Origin: an uncultured Tolumonas sp.
GTDB taxonomy: Bacteria > Pseudomonadota > Gammaproteobacteria > Enterobacterales > Aeromonadaceae
Assembly: GCF_963556105.2 (NCBI RefSeq)
Contig: NZ_OY829944.1
Location: 305,001-369,000 of the forward strand
DNA length: 64,000 nucleotides
Direction of reading: 5' to 3'
The position numbers and the translations under genes were made by a program. The stretch's first letter is position 1, and every line of letters starts with the position of its first letter. The notes below the pieces were generated by a model. That model did no database searches, was not told the DNA's origin, and worked only from the letters and a program-made list of their open reading frames with translations. This document shows, in pieces, positions 23,166-32,375 of this stretch.

Positions 23166-23191
23166 ACAATAAATAAACGCCGGGAGAATAT

Positions 23192-26100
23192 ATGTATATC
23201 AATAAGAAACCGACCATAATAATTTTTGTTACAGCAATTGCCTCTGTATCGCAGGCCCATGCTGTTACTATTTCACAAAAACCATTATTTACACAGAGTA
23301 AAGTTGAACCGAACATCATGTTTACTCTGGATGATTCGGAATCAATGAATCGAACCTATCTGCCAGACGACTCGCCACCTGGCGAATCGCCAGTCATTGA
23401 TATGACCGATGATGCATCAACGTGTGCACAAAGAACCGACATTCGCGCTGATATGAAGTTAAAATATGGTTTAACCTCTTCGGCATATGCCTATCTTTGT
23501 GATGCGTCAAATTATAATCGCTTGAGTTATAATCCATCAGTCACTTATCTACCTCAGGTTAATTATGATGGTACATCTAAAGCGGATGGTACTCAAACAT
23601 GCAATAATCCGACAATAACAACAATAACAGCACAAACAAAAACGGATATAACATACTCTAATTGTAAAGTTACTCAACCATACAAAGCAAACACCAATAC
23701 TATTACCCAGGTTTGTGATACAAGCGCAGGGGCAGACACTCAAATATCAAATCAAGTTTGTGGTAATGTACAAGTATTAAAGGATGGTACGTATGTGACT
23801 CAATATGTCTGTACACCAACGGTCGCTACATATACATATAATCCACCAACATCGCCATCAGCGTTATTAACATGGGCAAATAGTAATGGTCTTGGTAATG
23901 GGCATGCTTCTAAATATTTTTATTGTACAAACAAAAGTAATACCAAAACAACCAATACCTATTATTCTTCCAGCTCTAATAATTGTACATCTAATTGCTC
24001 GGGGGTTGCATCGAATGCGCAAACAGGCATATATCAATGTGATAAGCTAGAAACTATTACAACGAGACAAAATAATAATGATACTATCACGTATAAATTA
24101 AATGGTGGAACAGCACAAACAACACAGGCTTTAGCTACAACCAATAAAGGAGGTTCACCTTATAGCGTAAATTTTACAACCACAACACCAACGCAACCAA
24201 GTAATGTAGTAGGTACTTTCTCAGCAGCGACAACGACGACAGCCATGAATCAATCAAATATCTGTAAATATTTTAGATATTTGCCGACCAGTGGTGCTGC
24301 AATTGGTGATAAAACTATCGCGAACTATTACTCAAACACGAACAACTATGCTGGGCTGGTGATCCTTGATTCGAATATACCATCATATGATAGCCGTCAA
24401 TATGATCCAAAAACAGGCCAACTTATCAGCTATCGTACCGATTGTACTGATAAAAGTGCATGTACTTATGCTCAAGAATTAAAGAACTATCGCAATTGGT
24501 ATAAGTATTACCGTACTCGTTTAGACGCTGCTAAAACATTTATAGGCTTAGCTTTTGCTGAGCTCAGTGAAACTAGCCGTGTTGGTCTCGCTAGAATTAA
24601 TAAAACCGTAGCTACTATTGATGGAAAAGCGAATATTGGTGCAATAGAGCTGCCAATCCGTGTATTTTCCAAAACAGGTGGCACGTCCAGTGCTCGTTAT
24701 AAATTTTACACTACATTGTACGGCTTATCAGCAGCGTCAGGTGCACAAACACCGCTTCGTTCGGCGATGGATTATGTAGGCCAATATTTCCAGCAAGGTC
24801 AGGTAACGGGCAGCCCTTGGGCAGATACCCCAAATACTGCAGGAACAGCATTTAGCCAGTGTCGACAGTCATTTAATATTATGATGACGGATGGTAACTG
24901 GACGAAAGATACGGTAACCCCAACTGCATTTTCTGTTTCTCCAAATGTTGATAACAGTAACGGACCGAATATTACTATTCCTGGTTCGGCAACCCCCTAT
25001 TATTATTTACCAATGGCACCATATAAAGACACATATGCGAATACACTGGCAGATGTGGCGATGTATTATTGGAATCATGACCTAGCGACAGATATTGATA
25101 ATAAAGTCTCGGTTACTCCTAGTGATCCAGTTGCTGTGTGGCAACATCTTGTTCAGTTTACTGTGGGCTTTGGTGTTTCAGGGACATTAAATCAAACCGA
25201 TATTGACAGTGGTAATCCTGTATGGACAAACCCTATTGCTAATAATGATGAAGATGTTTCTACAAATAAGAAAACGGATGATTTGTGGCATGCCGCTATC
25301 AACTCACATGGCTCTTTTTATAACGCATCGAACCCTACTGAATTTGTTAATGCACTATCTGCTGCATTAGGAAAAATTAATGATAGTGCTCAGGGTTCTT
25401 TTAGCATGATTGCATCAAATAGCTATATAAATAAAAATGGCACTTGGATTTTTCAAGCTGGTTTTGAGTCTGGTTGGAGTGGCCGTTTGGATGCATACGA
25501 CCTCACTTCAGCGGGAGGGGTAAATGATAAAAAATGGTCTGCATCATTTCCAGCCGAAACAGACCGGAAGCTATTTACAATGGTAAATAATAGCGCTAAA
25601 TCATTCGATTGGAATAATTTAGATGCAAATATGAAAGCTCAATTTGATTTTGATTGGTTAGCGTTAACGCCGACACAGCAGTCACAATTAATTAGTTCAC
25701 CAACATCAATGACTGGTGGTAGTAGTGGTCTTTTACGGTTTAATTATATTCGAGGTGATAAATCACAAGAAATTCAACGAGGTGGTGCGCTTCGTGATAG
25801 AACAACATTATTAGGCGATATCGTCAATTCAGCGCCATTATTTGTGGGTAATACAGATGATTATGGTTATGGTGATGCTGCCTCTGCTTCTACCCCTGGA
25901 CATGCTCAATATGCGAGTTTTCTAGTTAATAAAAAAACTAAGTCATCTGCATTGTATGTGGGAGCAAATGATGGAATGTTGCATGGTTTTGATCCATCAA
26001 CAGGCAAAGAGAATTTTGCCTATATTCCATCAATAGTACTTCCTTACCTTAGTGCATTATCTTCACCTGATTATCATGGAGATAAACATTTATATTATGT

Positions 26101-27391
26101 AGATGGTTCGCCAATAGCGGGAGATGCCTACCTTAATGGGCAATGGAAGACAATACTATTAGGGTCTACAGGTGCAGGAGGTTCTAGCGTTTTCGCACTT
26201 GATATTACTGATCCTGCATCATTCGATGAATCAAAAATAATGTGGGAGTTTGATGGAACGGACTCTGCAGATATGGGCTATAGTCTTCCTCGTCCTGCAA
26301 TTACTCAATTAAATGACGGTAAGTGGGTGGCTATTGTTGCCAACGGATACAATAGTACAAATGGCCATGCGGTTCTGTTTATTTTAGATCTGAACAATGG
26401 TTCTATTTTATCTAAGATAGATACAGGTTCTGGAACTACAGCTGATAAAAATGGTCTGAGTTCTCCTGCCCCTATTGATGCCAATGGTGATGGTATTACC
26501 GACTACGTTTATGCCGGTGATTTAAAGGGAAACTTATGGAAATTTGACCTGAATACAGGCGCATCATCCGCTACTGTTAGTAAGTTATTTACAGCGTGTG
26601 ATGGGGTAGGAAGTATTTGCTCTGATAATAATCGTCAGCCGATTACTACAAAACCACAGGTTATAAGCCATCCTAATGGTGGCAGGCTCGTCCTCTTCGG
26701 AACGGGGAGTTATTTTTCTGTAGAAGATAATCAGCTAGGTTCACCTCCGAGAATAGAAGCTTTGTACGGAGTTCTTGATGATAATCAAACAACAAATATC
26801 ATTAGGGATAACTTAGTTGGGCAAACTATAACTGCTGAAGTTGCTGCTGGTGCGAATGTGACCGTTGGTGGTACAAAAAATGTCGTTGATGTCAGAATCA
26901 TTTCACATAATCTGGTTGATTACTCTGTGAAATATGGATGGTATTTACCTTTAGTGTATCCATCATCAGCCAATGGCAACGGTGAACGTGTTGTCAATGA
27001 TTTGATTGTCAGCGATGGTAAACTGGTTGTGACCTCTATTATCCCATCATCAGCAATTCGCTGTGGTTCTGGTGGTGATTCGTGGGTAATGGATATTGAT
27101 CCATTTACGGGTGGTCAACTGACATATTCTACATTTAAGATTAATTCTGATAATGTTATTGATGAAAATGATAAGATCGGTAGTGATTATGGCAGTGGTG
27201 TAAAATCTACTGGCATGCAAACTCAATCCACGATTATAGACAATAGCAAATGTACTGGTGATCAGTGCACTAAATGTACAGGCAATTGTGAAACTAAAAC
27301 CAGTACAGGAAATGATGGTTCAATACGAACAATCGAAGAGGCTAGCTCATCAAAAGCATGGGGCCGCCAATCCTGGCGTCAAATTCGCTAA
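23192..27391 (+). CDS. pilY1: Type IV pilus tip protein PilY1 (set 1)
   Basis: A 1399-residue secreted protein with an N-terminal signal peptide ending near SQAHA. A von Willebrand A-like part begins with PNIMFTLDDSESM and holds FNIMMTDGNW. A C-terminal beta-propeller starts around VGANDGMLHGFDPSTGKENF. The calcium loop DANGDGITDYVYAGDLKGN lies at about residues 1096-1114. PilY1 sits at the pilus tip and acts in adhesion, priming and surface sensing. Residues about 125-355 form a Thr/Asn- and Cys-containing low-complexity stretch encoded by AT-rich DNA, unlike the rest. A CGGGAG ribosome-binding site precedes the ATG. Confidence 0.93.
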   Translation: MYINKKPTIIIFVTAIASVSQAHAVTISQKPLFTQSKVEPNIMFTLDDSESMNRTYLPDDSPPGESPVIDMTDDASTCAQRTDIRADMKLKYGLTSSAYAYLCDASNYNRLSYNPSVTYLPQVNYDGTSKADGTQTCNNPTITTITAQTKTDITYSNCKVTQPYKANTNTITQVCDTSAGADTQISNQVCGNVQVLKDGTYVTQYVCTPTVATYTYNPPTSPSALLTWANSNGLGNGHASKYFYCTNKSNTKTTNTYYSSSSNNCTSNCSGVASNAQTGIYQCDKLETITTRQNNNDTITYKLNGGTAQTTQALATTNKGGSPYSVNFTTTTPTQPSNVVGTFSAATTTTAMNQSNICKYFRYLPTSGAAIGDKTIANYYSNTNNYAGLVILDSNIPSYDSRQYDPKTGQLISYRTDCTDKSACTYAQELKNYRNWYKYYRTRLDAAKTFIGLAFAELSETSRVGLARINKTVATIDGKANIGAIELPIRVFSKTGGTSSARYKFYTTLYGLSAASGAQTPLRSAMDYVGQYFQQGQVTGSPWADTPNTAGTAFSQCRQSFNIMMTDGNWTKDTVTPTAFSVSPNVDNSNGPNITIPGSATPYYYLPMAPYKDTYANTLADVAMYYWNHDLATDIDNKVSVTPSDPVAVWQHLVQFTVGFGVSGTLNQTDIDSGNPVWTNPIANNDEDVSTNKKTDDLWHAAINSHGSFYNASNPTEFVNALSAALGKINDSAQGSFSMIASNSYINKNGTWIFQAGFESGWSGRLDAYDLTSAGGVNDKKWSASFPAETDRKLFTMVNNSAKSFDWNNLDANMKAQFDFDWLALTPTQQSQLISSPTSMTGGSSGLLRFNYIRGDKSQEIQRGGALRDRTTLLGDIVNSAPLFVGNTDDYGYGDAASASTPGHAQYASFLVNKKTKSSALYVGANDGMLHGFDPSTGKENFAYIPSIVLPYLSALSSPDYHGDKHLYYVDGSPIAGDAYLNGQWKTILLGSTGAGGSSVFALDITDPASFDESKIMWEFDGTDSADMGYSLPRPAITQLNDGKWVAIVANGYNSTNGHAVLFILDLNNGSILSKIDTGSGTTADKNGLSSPAPIDANGDGITDYVYAGDLKGNLWKFDLNTGASSATVSKLFTACDGVGSICSDNNRQPITTKPQVISHPNGGRLVLFGTGSYFSVEDNQLGSPPRIEALYGVLDDNQTTNIIRDNLVGQTITAEVAAGANVTVGGTKNVVDVRIISHNLVDYSVKYGWYLPLVYPSSANGNGERVVNDLIVSDGKLVVTSIIPSSAIRCGSGGDSWVMDIDPFTGGQLTYSTFKINSDNVIDENDKIGSDYGSGVKSTGMQTQSTIIDNSKCTGDQCTKCTGNCETKTSTGNDGSIRTIEEASSSKAWGRQSWRQIR

Positions 27392-27455
27392 TATTAATAG
27401 TACGATGCCTTGTCTTTCTGATGAGGCAAAGTTTTGATGAATATGCAGGCAAAGT

Positions 27456-27862
27456 ATGCAAAATCAATCCGGTTTCACTTTGATGGAAGTGATGATTACG
27501 GTAGCGATAATCGCCATTCTGACGAGTATTGCAGTGCCAAGCTATCTCAATTACGTTACGGCGTCTCGCCATAAAGAGGCAAAAAGTGCCGTGCTGGAAT
27601 TGGGGCAATTTATGGAACGTTATTACACTGCACATGATCGTTATAATAATACAGACGATTCTACTTTAAGTGAGGGGGATTTACCTTTTTCGACAGTACC
27701 TAAAGAAGGTGGCGCTGCCTATTATAATATAACGGTCAATTCACTGCATCTACTTACACTTTGACATTAACACCAACTGGTGCAATGTCAGGAGATGTGT
27801 GTGGTAACTATACACTGACTCAAACCGGTGTTCACACCCCAAGCGCGAGCGATTGCTGGTAA
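27456..27862 (+). pseudogene. pilE: PilE-type pilin (set 1) interrupted by a one-base frameshift
   Basis: The first frame (27456-27764) begins with a perfect pilin leader, QSGFTLMEVMITVAIIAIL, and runs to YYNITVN. It then leaves the family and stops after 102 residues. The expected C-terminus continues in another frame from about 27740 to the TAA at 27860-27862: FTASTYTLTLTPTGAM, then GDVCGNYTL and finally SASDCW. That end is typical of PilE/PilA pilins with a disulfide pair. One missing T in the TT at 27740-27741 explains the break. The whole would be about 135 residues. It could be a genuine decayed gene, a phase-variable site or a sequencing error. Confidence 0.85.
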
Positions 27863-27983
27863 TACTCAAAATATCCCTGTTATTTTTACTGCAGCTGCTG
27901 TCGAAACTGGCAGCAGTATTCTTCAAAATCTCTTCTTAGAATAATGTCATCAACATCTTTGTTGCGTATTCGGGAAGAATATA

Positions 27984-28382
27984 ATGAAAGTACCTGCAGG
28001 TATTTGCCTCACTGATCTGGTGATAGCTATGGTCATGATTCTGATCCTTAGTGTTATCACTTATCCATCATATCAGTCTTATTTGCGGGTTAGTCATCGT
28101 TCTGATGCTCATATCGGGTTGTTGAAACTGGCCGGCATGCAAGAACAATTCTTCCTGCATGCACAACAATATACAACGTTGAATAATCTTCATTTGGTTT
28201 CCGGCGCGGATAGTTACCTCACCGAACAGGGGTTTTACCGCATCACCGCTTCAGTCACTCCCTCTTCCTATCTACTAACCGCAACCGCCATCGGCTCACA
28301 AGCCAGTGACACGGAATGCCAGACATTAACATTGGCACAGGATGGTTCACGTGATAGCACCAGCCATGAACGTTGCTGGTGA
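27984..28382 (+). CDS. PilE-like minor pilin with atypical cleavage site (set 2)
   Basis: A 132-residue pilin-like protein. The hydrophobic N-terminus reads AGICLTDLVIAMVMILILSV, then YPSYQSYLRVSHRSDA, and it ends TLTLAQDGSRDSTSHERCW. This is the layout of PilE minor pilins, including the paired cysteines and terminal CW. The site is unusual: after Gly come Ile-Cys-Leu-Thr-Asp, so Glu(+5) is replaced by Asp. The first gene of the second pilin set, it starts 121 bases after the frameshifted pilE and its stop lies just before pilV. Confidence 0.75.
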   Translation: MKVPAGICLTDLVIAMVMILILSVITYPSYQSYLRVSHRSDAHIGLLKLAGMQEQFFLHAQQYTTLNNLHLVSGADSYLTEQGFYRITASVTPSSYLLTATAIGSQASDTECQTLTLAQDGSRDSTSHERCW

Positions 28383-28388
28383 TTGGTG

Positions 28389-28964
28389 ATGACCAACAAC
28401 CGGATATCTGTATTCTCTATCTCTCGGCAGAAGGGATTCACGCTACTGGAGGTGATGATCAGTGTGGTGATCCTGACCGTCAGCTTGCTGGGGGTGGCGG
28501 GAATGTATGGTTTCGCGGCCAAATTTTCTTACGAATCGCAACAGCATGCACAGGCGGTATATACCGTTAATGATGTTTTGGAGCGATTACGCATAGATAA
28601 AACAGCCTGGTTACAATCCATCTTACCGACAGCCAGCAGTGCTTATCATTTTGAGTTTGACGCCAACAGTGTGGCAAGCAGTTCAGCTCTTTGCACCAAC
28701 AAAAAAACTGGCTGTACTGATGGGTTGGTGCAAAAGGAGGTGACAGATTGGATACAGCATTTGGCTTCTGCATTTGCGTCTATTCCAGCCTTGGTTTGTT
28801 TGAATCTGCAACGTCAGCATGCGGAACGCCTGATTCAGGCGACTGTGACGATCAATTGGTATATTCACAATGCAGCGTCCTCATCTACGCTCCCAGTATT
28901 AAACAATGACTGTGGTAATGCTGGTATAGGGCGTCGGCAATTTATGCTACAGACACTGCTATGA
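28389..28964 (+). CDS. pilV: Type IV pilus minor pilin PilV (set 2)
   Basis: A 191-residue prepilin with site RQKGFTLLEVMISVVILTVS and the PilV-type sequence SLLGVAGMYGFAAKFSYESQ. It is longer than the set 1 PilV and carries more cysteines. Start options TTG 28383, GTG 28386 and ATG 28389 lie together; the ATG is preferred. It overlaps pilW by four bases (ATGA). Sequence similarity to the set 1 copy outside the leader looks low, so this is not a recent duplicate. Confidence 0.82.
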   Translation: MTNNRISVFSISRQKGFTLLEVMISVVILTVSLLGVAGMYGFAAKFSYESQQHAQAVYTVNDVLERLRIDKTAWLQSILPTASSAYHFEFDANSVASSSALCTNKKTGCTDGLVQKEVTDWIQHLASAFASIPALVCLNLQRQHAERLIQATVTINWYIHNAASSSTLPVLNNDCGNAGIGRRQFMLQTLL

Positions 28965-29968
28965 AACCAGTTCGAGGGTTTACTTTACTGGAGTGGATGC
29001 TGGCTACGACGATCGGTCTGTTTTTATTGGCGGGGATTTTCTCGTTGTATGTGATGTCGCGGAATAATACGCATCAACTGCAAACTTATAATGAATTACA
29101 GGAAAATGGCCGTCTGGCGATGAATCTGTTATTGCAGGATCTGCGTCAAACTGGCTTTTTGGGGGATTATTCGGGGCAGGGATTACGTCTGAACAACGAT
29201 GTCTCCGCCATGGTTAAATTGACCGCGGGAAATGATTGTCTCGATGAGCGGGGCGCTCGTGGTGGTACATTTCCTTCTTCAGATGCGGATGGTGTATTAC
29301 GTCCTTTTTTGGCTCGGCACACTAATCATAATGGTGCATTAAATGCTGATTTGAGCTGCTTGCAGCATATTAAATTACAACCAGACAGTGACGTATTGGC
29401 ACTAAAACGCGTTGTTGGCGCACCGATCAACTATCCGAATATGACGCTGAACCCTCTTCGTTTTTATCTGGCTGGTAACGTAAATCAAGCGCTATTTTTT
29501 GCTGGCAAGGAGCGTGATCTCAATGGATTAGTGACACATTTGGCGGGAGCGAAAATTTGGGAGTATCAGCACCATGTTTATTATGTACAGGAAGTAGATG
29601 GTGTTCCCGAATTAAGACTGATCCAACTGACGGATCAGATGCGAGCCACTTATAGTCTGCCGCTAGTCCAAAGTGTTGAGAAGATACGGATCTTGCTCGC
29701 GGTCGATGACTCGATACCTGCAGATGGCATTGCCGATAGGTATCTTCCCCCTGAAAAAATTTCTCCGGCGATTTGGAATACTTTTGCGATAACAGGGATC
29801 AGAGTGTTTCTGCTACTTCGAGCACAGGAGCGTTCCATTGGTTATCGAAATGAGCAAAGCTACCAACTTGGAGATTTATCATTACCACCATTTAACGACA
29901 ATTATCAACGTCTTCTACTGCAATCAAGTGTGCAATTTCGGAATGCCCGCGCTGAGGTGACACATTAA
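28961..29968 (+). CDS. pilW: Type IV pilus minor pilin PilW (set 2)
   Basis: A 335-residue prepilin with site VRGFTLLEWMLATTIGLFLL and the PilW hallmark NELQENGRLAMNLLLQDLRQ followed by TGFLGDYSG. It overlaps both neighbours (four bases with pilV and one with pilX), a sign of tight translational coupling. Role as for PilW in general: part of the tip-priming pilin complex. Confidence 0.87.
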   Translation: MKPVRGFTLLEWMLATTIGLFLLAGIFSLYVMSRNNTHQLQTYNELQENGRLAMNLLLQDLRQTGFLGDYSGQGLRLNNDVSAMVKLTAGNDCLDERGARGGTFPSSDADGVLRPFLARHTNHNGALNADLSCLQHIKLQPDSDVLALKRVVGAPINYPNMTLNPLRFYLAGNVNQALFFAGKERDLNGLVTHLAGAKIWEYQHHVYYVQEVDGVPELRLIQLTDQMRATYSLPLVQSVEKIRILLAVDDSIPADGIADRYLPPEKISPAIWNTFAITGIRVFLLLRAQERSIGYRNEQSYQLGDLSLPPFNDNYQRLLLQSSVQFRNARAEVTH

Positions 29969-30414
29969 TGCGCCATGTTCGTGAACGGGGAATGGTACTG
30001 GTGATCGCATTAGTTTTGATGTTGCCGCTGACGCTGATGGCGCTTTCAGTTATGCAGTGGAGCCGGGAGCAAATGCAAATGAGTGCAGCAACTAGCCATC
30101 GATTTAATGAGATTGCTGAAATTGATGCCGGTTTGCAAACCGTTTGGTTACAAAGCGATGTATTGCAAAACATCGCGTCTTTGCCGGTGAATTCCATACT
30201 GACATGGACAACTAATAATAACAGATACCGACTTGACGTTCGTTATGAGACTGCTTGTGGTCGAACGGGTCTGGCTAGTAGTAATAATGTGCTCCGTCGT
30301 TGTCGTTATGCCGATCTTTCGTTACTGAACTCCGCGAGTCCCACTGCAAAAATAGCGGCTGTTACCACGCTTGAACTACCTTTAATTTCATTATCAGGGT
30401 TCCGACCAGAATGA
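29968..30414 (+). CDS. pilX: Type IV pilus minor pilin PilX-like (set 2)
   Basis: A 148-residue protein with the PilX-type start RERGMVLVIALVLMLPLTLM and a conserved-type helix AEIDAGLQTVWLQ, where PilX normally has AEAALR. The identity is supported mainly by position between pilW and a PilY1 homologue and by the N-terminal hydrophobic stretch after Gly. It overlaps its neighbours by one and four bases. Confidence 0.75.
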   Translation: MRHVRERGMVLVIALVLMLPLTLMALSVMQWSREQMQMSAATSHRFNEIAEIDAGLQTVWLQSDVLQNIASLPVNSILTWTTNNNRYRLDVRYETACGRTGLASSNNVLRRCRYADLSLLNSASPTAKIAAVTTLELPLISLSGFRPE

Positions 30415-32363
30415 TAAAAGAACGATACTTAAATTGGATAGCTGTTGTTCTCATGTTTGTGGGAATAGGTCTATCACCGTTTGCAAAGAGCGATGATGCT
30501 GCGCTTTGGTCGACGGAAAATCAATTTATGCATTCTTATTCTTTTATGTCGCCGGTTGTTGCTGATGAGCATGTTTATCTTTCGATGTTTAGCTATCAGT
30601 CTGAACATGGTTGGCAAGGTGAGCTCAAAAAATTCAAGCTATCAACCGATGGACAAATAACAGATCGCAATGGTGAGCCGGTATTTGACTGCACTGGAAA
30701 ATTACTCAATAACGCGCGTAGCTTCTGGTCATCGTCAGTTGTAAATCAAACGGCGGCGAATGATGTTAACGCCATGCTTGGCGTTAAGACATCCCGGCAA
30801 TTGTTAAGTAATACGGGTGATGGGCCAGCGCCATTAAATTCATTATCTGGAGATGTGTTGAGTAAGATCCCGCGGTTTCTTGGCGACAGTATGCATAATC
30901 AGCCTCGGGTACTGGATTATGGTCATCAGCATAAAGGCACTGACCGGCGCTTATTGGTCGGTACTAATGCCGGAGTGTTGCATTTATTCAACGATGCAGG
31001 CAATACATTGGATGAGGCATGGGCATTTATTCCGGCTGAGTTTTTGTCTCGTGTTACTGCATCGTCGCCAGCTGAATTTCGTATTCATCAGTATGGCTTG
31101 GATGGCGAAATCAGCGTGTTTCATGACGATAAAGATAATGATGGCATCATTGAGTCCGATGAGGGCGATAGACTGTGGGTTTTCTTTGGCTTGCGACGAG
31201 GCGGGCGTAGTTATTATGCCTTGGATTTGACCGATCCCGCTCACCCGGCATTGAAATGGAAAATAAGCGGTGATGCTCAAGATGGAACATATAAATTATT
31301 AGGTGAAACCTGGTCGACACCGCAATTAGCGTATATCTCTGGTCATGGTTCTGAGAAAAGGCCCATTCTGGTTGTTGGTGGTGGCTACGATCCACAAAAA
31401 GATCATGGATCTACTTCTTCAGCACAACATGGTAGGGCTATTTATATAATTGATGCTGATTCTGGGGCAAAACTGTTTTCGATCAGTTCTGATGCTGACA
31501 GCCTGAATAATTTACAGGCGCCGCTGACAGATGCCATTCCTGCTGATGTGGCTCTGCTGGATAGTGATCAGGATGGAACAACCGATCGTCTGTATGCCGC
31601 GGATACTGGTGGTAATGTTTGGCGTTTGGACATGGTGGGTGATTTTTCTGATTGGCGCATGACAAAACTGGCGGCATTAGGGTCGGCACAGAATGAAACG
31701 ATTGCGGGTGTCCGGCAATTTTTTGGCCAGCCGGTGATAGTTCGCTCCGTAGTCAGAATAGAAACCGGAAAACAAGCGGCTGTAGAGGTGCCTGCAGATT
31801 GGGTTTTACTGGGCAGTGGTGATCGCGCTCATCCTGATCAACATGACCCGCTACCAAACTACTATTTTGCCTTAGCCGATCGGCAGGTGACCCCGTATAA
31901 AAAAGCACAAGTAGCGACATCAGTGTTAACGCTCGATACTTTGCAAAAGATAAACAATACGGGGTTAGTTGCTGATAACGCTAATTTTTCGTCGGGTTGG
32001 TATGTTGATTTGAAGCAACCACAAGAAAAAGTATTTGGAAATGGTTATGTGGTCGCGGGTCAGGTTTGGTTTACGTCGTTTTCTCCGCTCGATGGTAATC
32101 AGTCGGGCTGTCATTCGATCGGGACGACGCAATTATACCGGTTAGATCTGCAATCAGGTTTGTTCAGTGAACGTTCTTCGGTAGTGACGCAATACCATGA
32201 TCAATTACTGGAAAATCTGGGTGTCGTGTATCAAGCATCTGCACATCAGTTATGGATGACAGGGATTATCGCGGATGTTGATGGACAGTGTTCAAAGGTC
32301 GGTATCCTGTTATCTGACGGAATGAAGCCACGGAAAATATCTGAATATCAAACAGAGTATTAA
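30411..32363 (+). CDS. Short PilY1-like beta-propeller protein (set 2)
   Basis: A 650-residue protein with a signal peptide ending near LSPFAKS. It corresponds to the C-terminal propeller half of PilY1: SMHNQPRVLDYG, LVGTNAGVLHLFNDAGNTLD, GGRSYYALDLTDPAHP and a calcium-type loop DSDQDGTTDRLYAADTGGN. The von Willebrand A part of full PilY1 is missing, and the first 120 residues are different. At less than half the size of the set 1 PilY1, it would make a different pilus tip. It is coupled to the PilX-like gene by a four-base overlap and convergent with the fimT that follows. Confidence 0.82.
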   Translation: MIKERYLNWIAVVLMFVGIGLSPFAKSDDAALWSTENQFMHSYSFMSPVVADEHVYLSMFSYQSEHGWQGELKKFKLSTDGQITDRNGEPVFDCTGKLLNNARSFWSSSVVNQTAANDVNAMLGVKTSRQLLSNTGDGPAPLNSLSGDVLSKIPRFLGDSMHNQPRVLDYGHQHKGTDRRLLVGTNAGVLHLFNDAGNTLDEAWAFIPAEFLSRVTASSPAEFRIHQYGLDGEISVFHDDKDNDGIIESDEGDRLWVFFGLRRGGRSYYALDLTDPAHPALKWKISGDAQDGTYKLLGETWSTPQLAYISGHGSEKRPILVVGGGYDPQKDHGSTSSAQHGRAIYIIDADSGAKLFSISSDADSLNNLQAPLTDAIPADVALLDSDQDGTTDRLYAADTGGNVWRLDMVGDFSDWRMTKLAALGSAQNETIAGVRQFFGQPVIVRSVVRIETGKQAAVEVPADWVLLGSGDRAHPDQHDPLPNYYFALADRQVTPYKKAQVATSVLTLDTLQKINNTGLVADNANFSSGWYVDLKQPQEKVFGNGYVVAGQVWFTSFSPLDGNQSGCHSIGTTQLYRLDLQSGLFSERSSVVTQYHDQLLENLGVVYQASAHQLWMTGIIADVDGQCSKVGILLSDGMKPRKISEYQTEY

Positions 32364-32375
32364 GACCTCGGAGCA

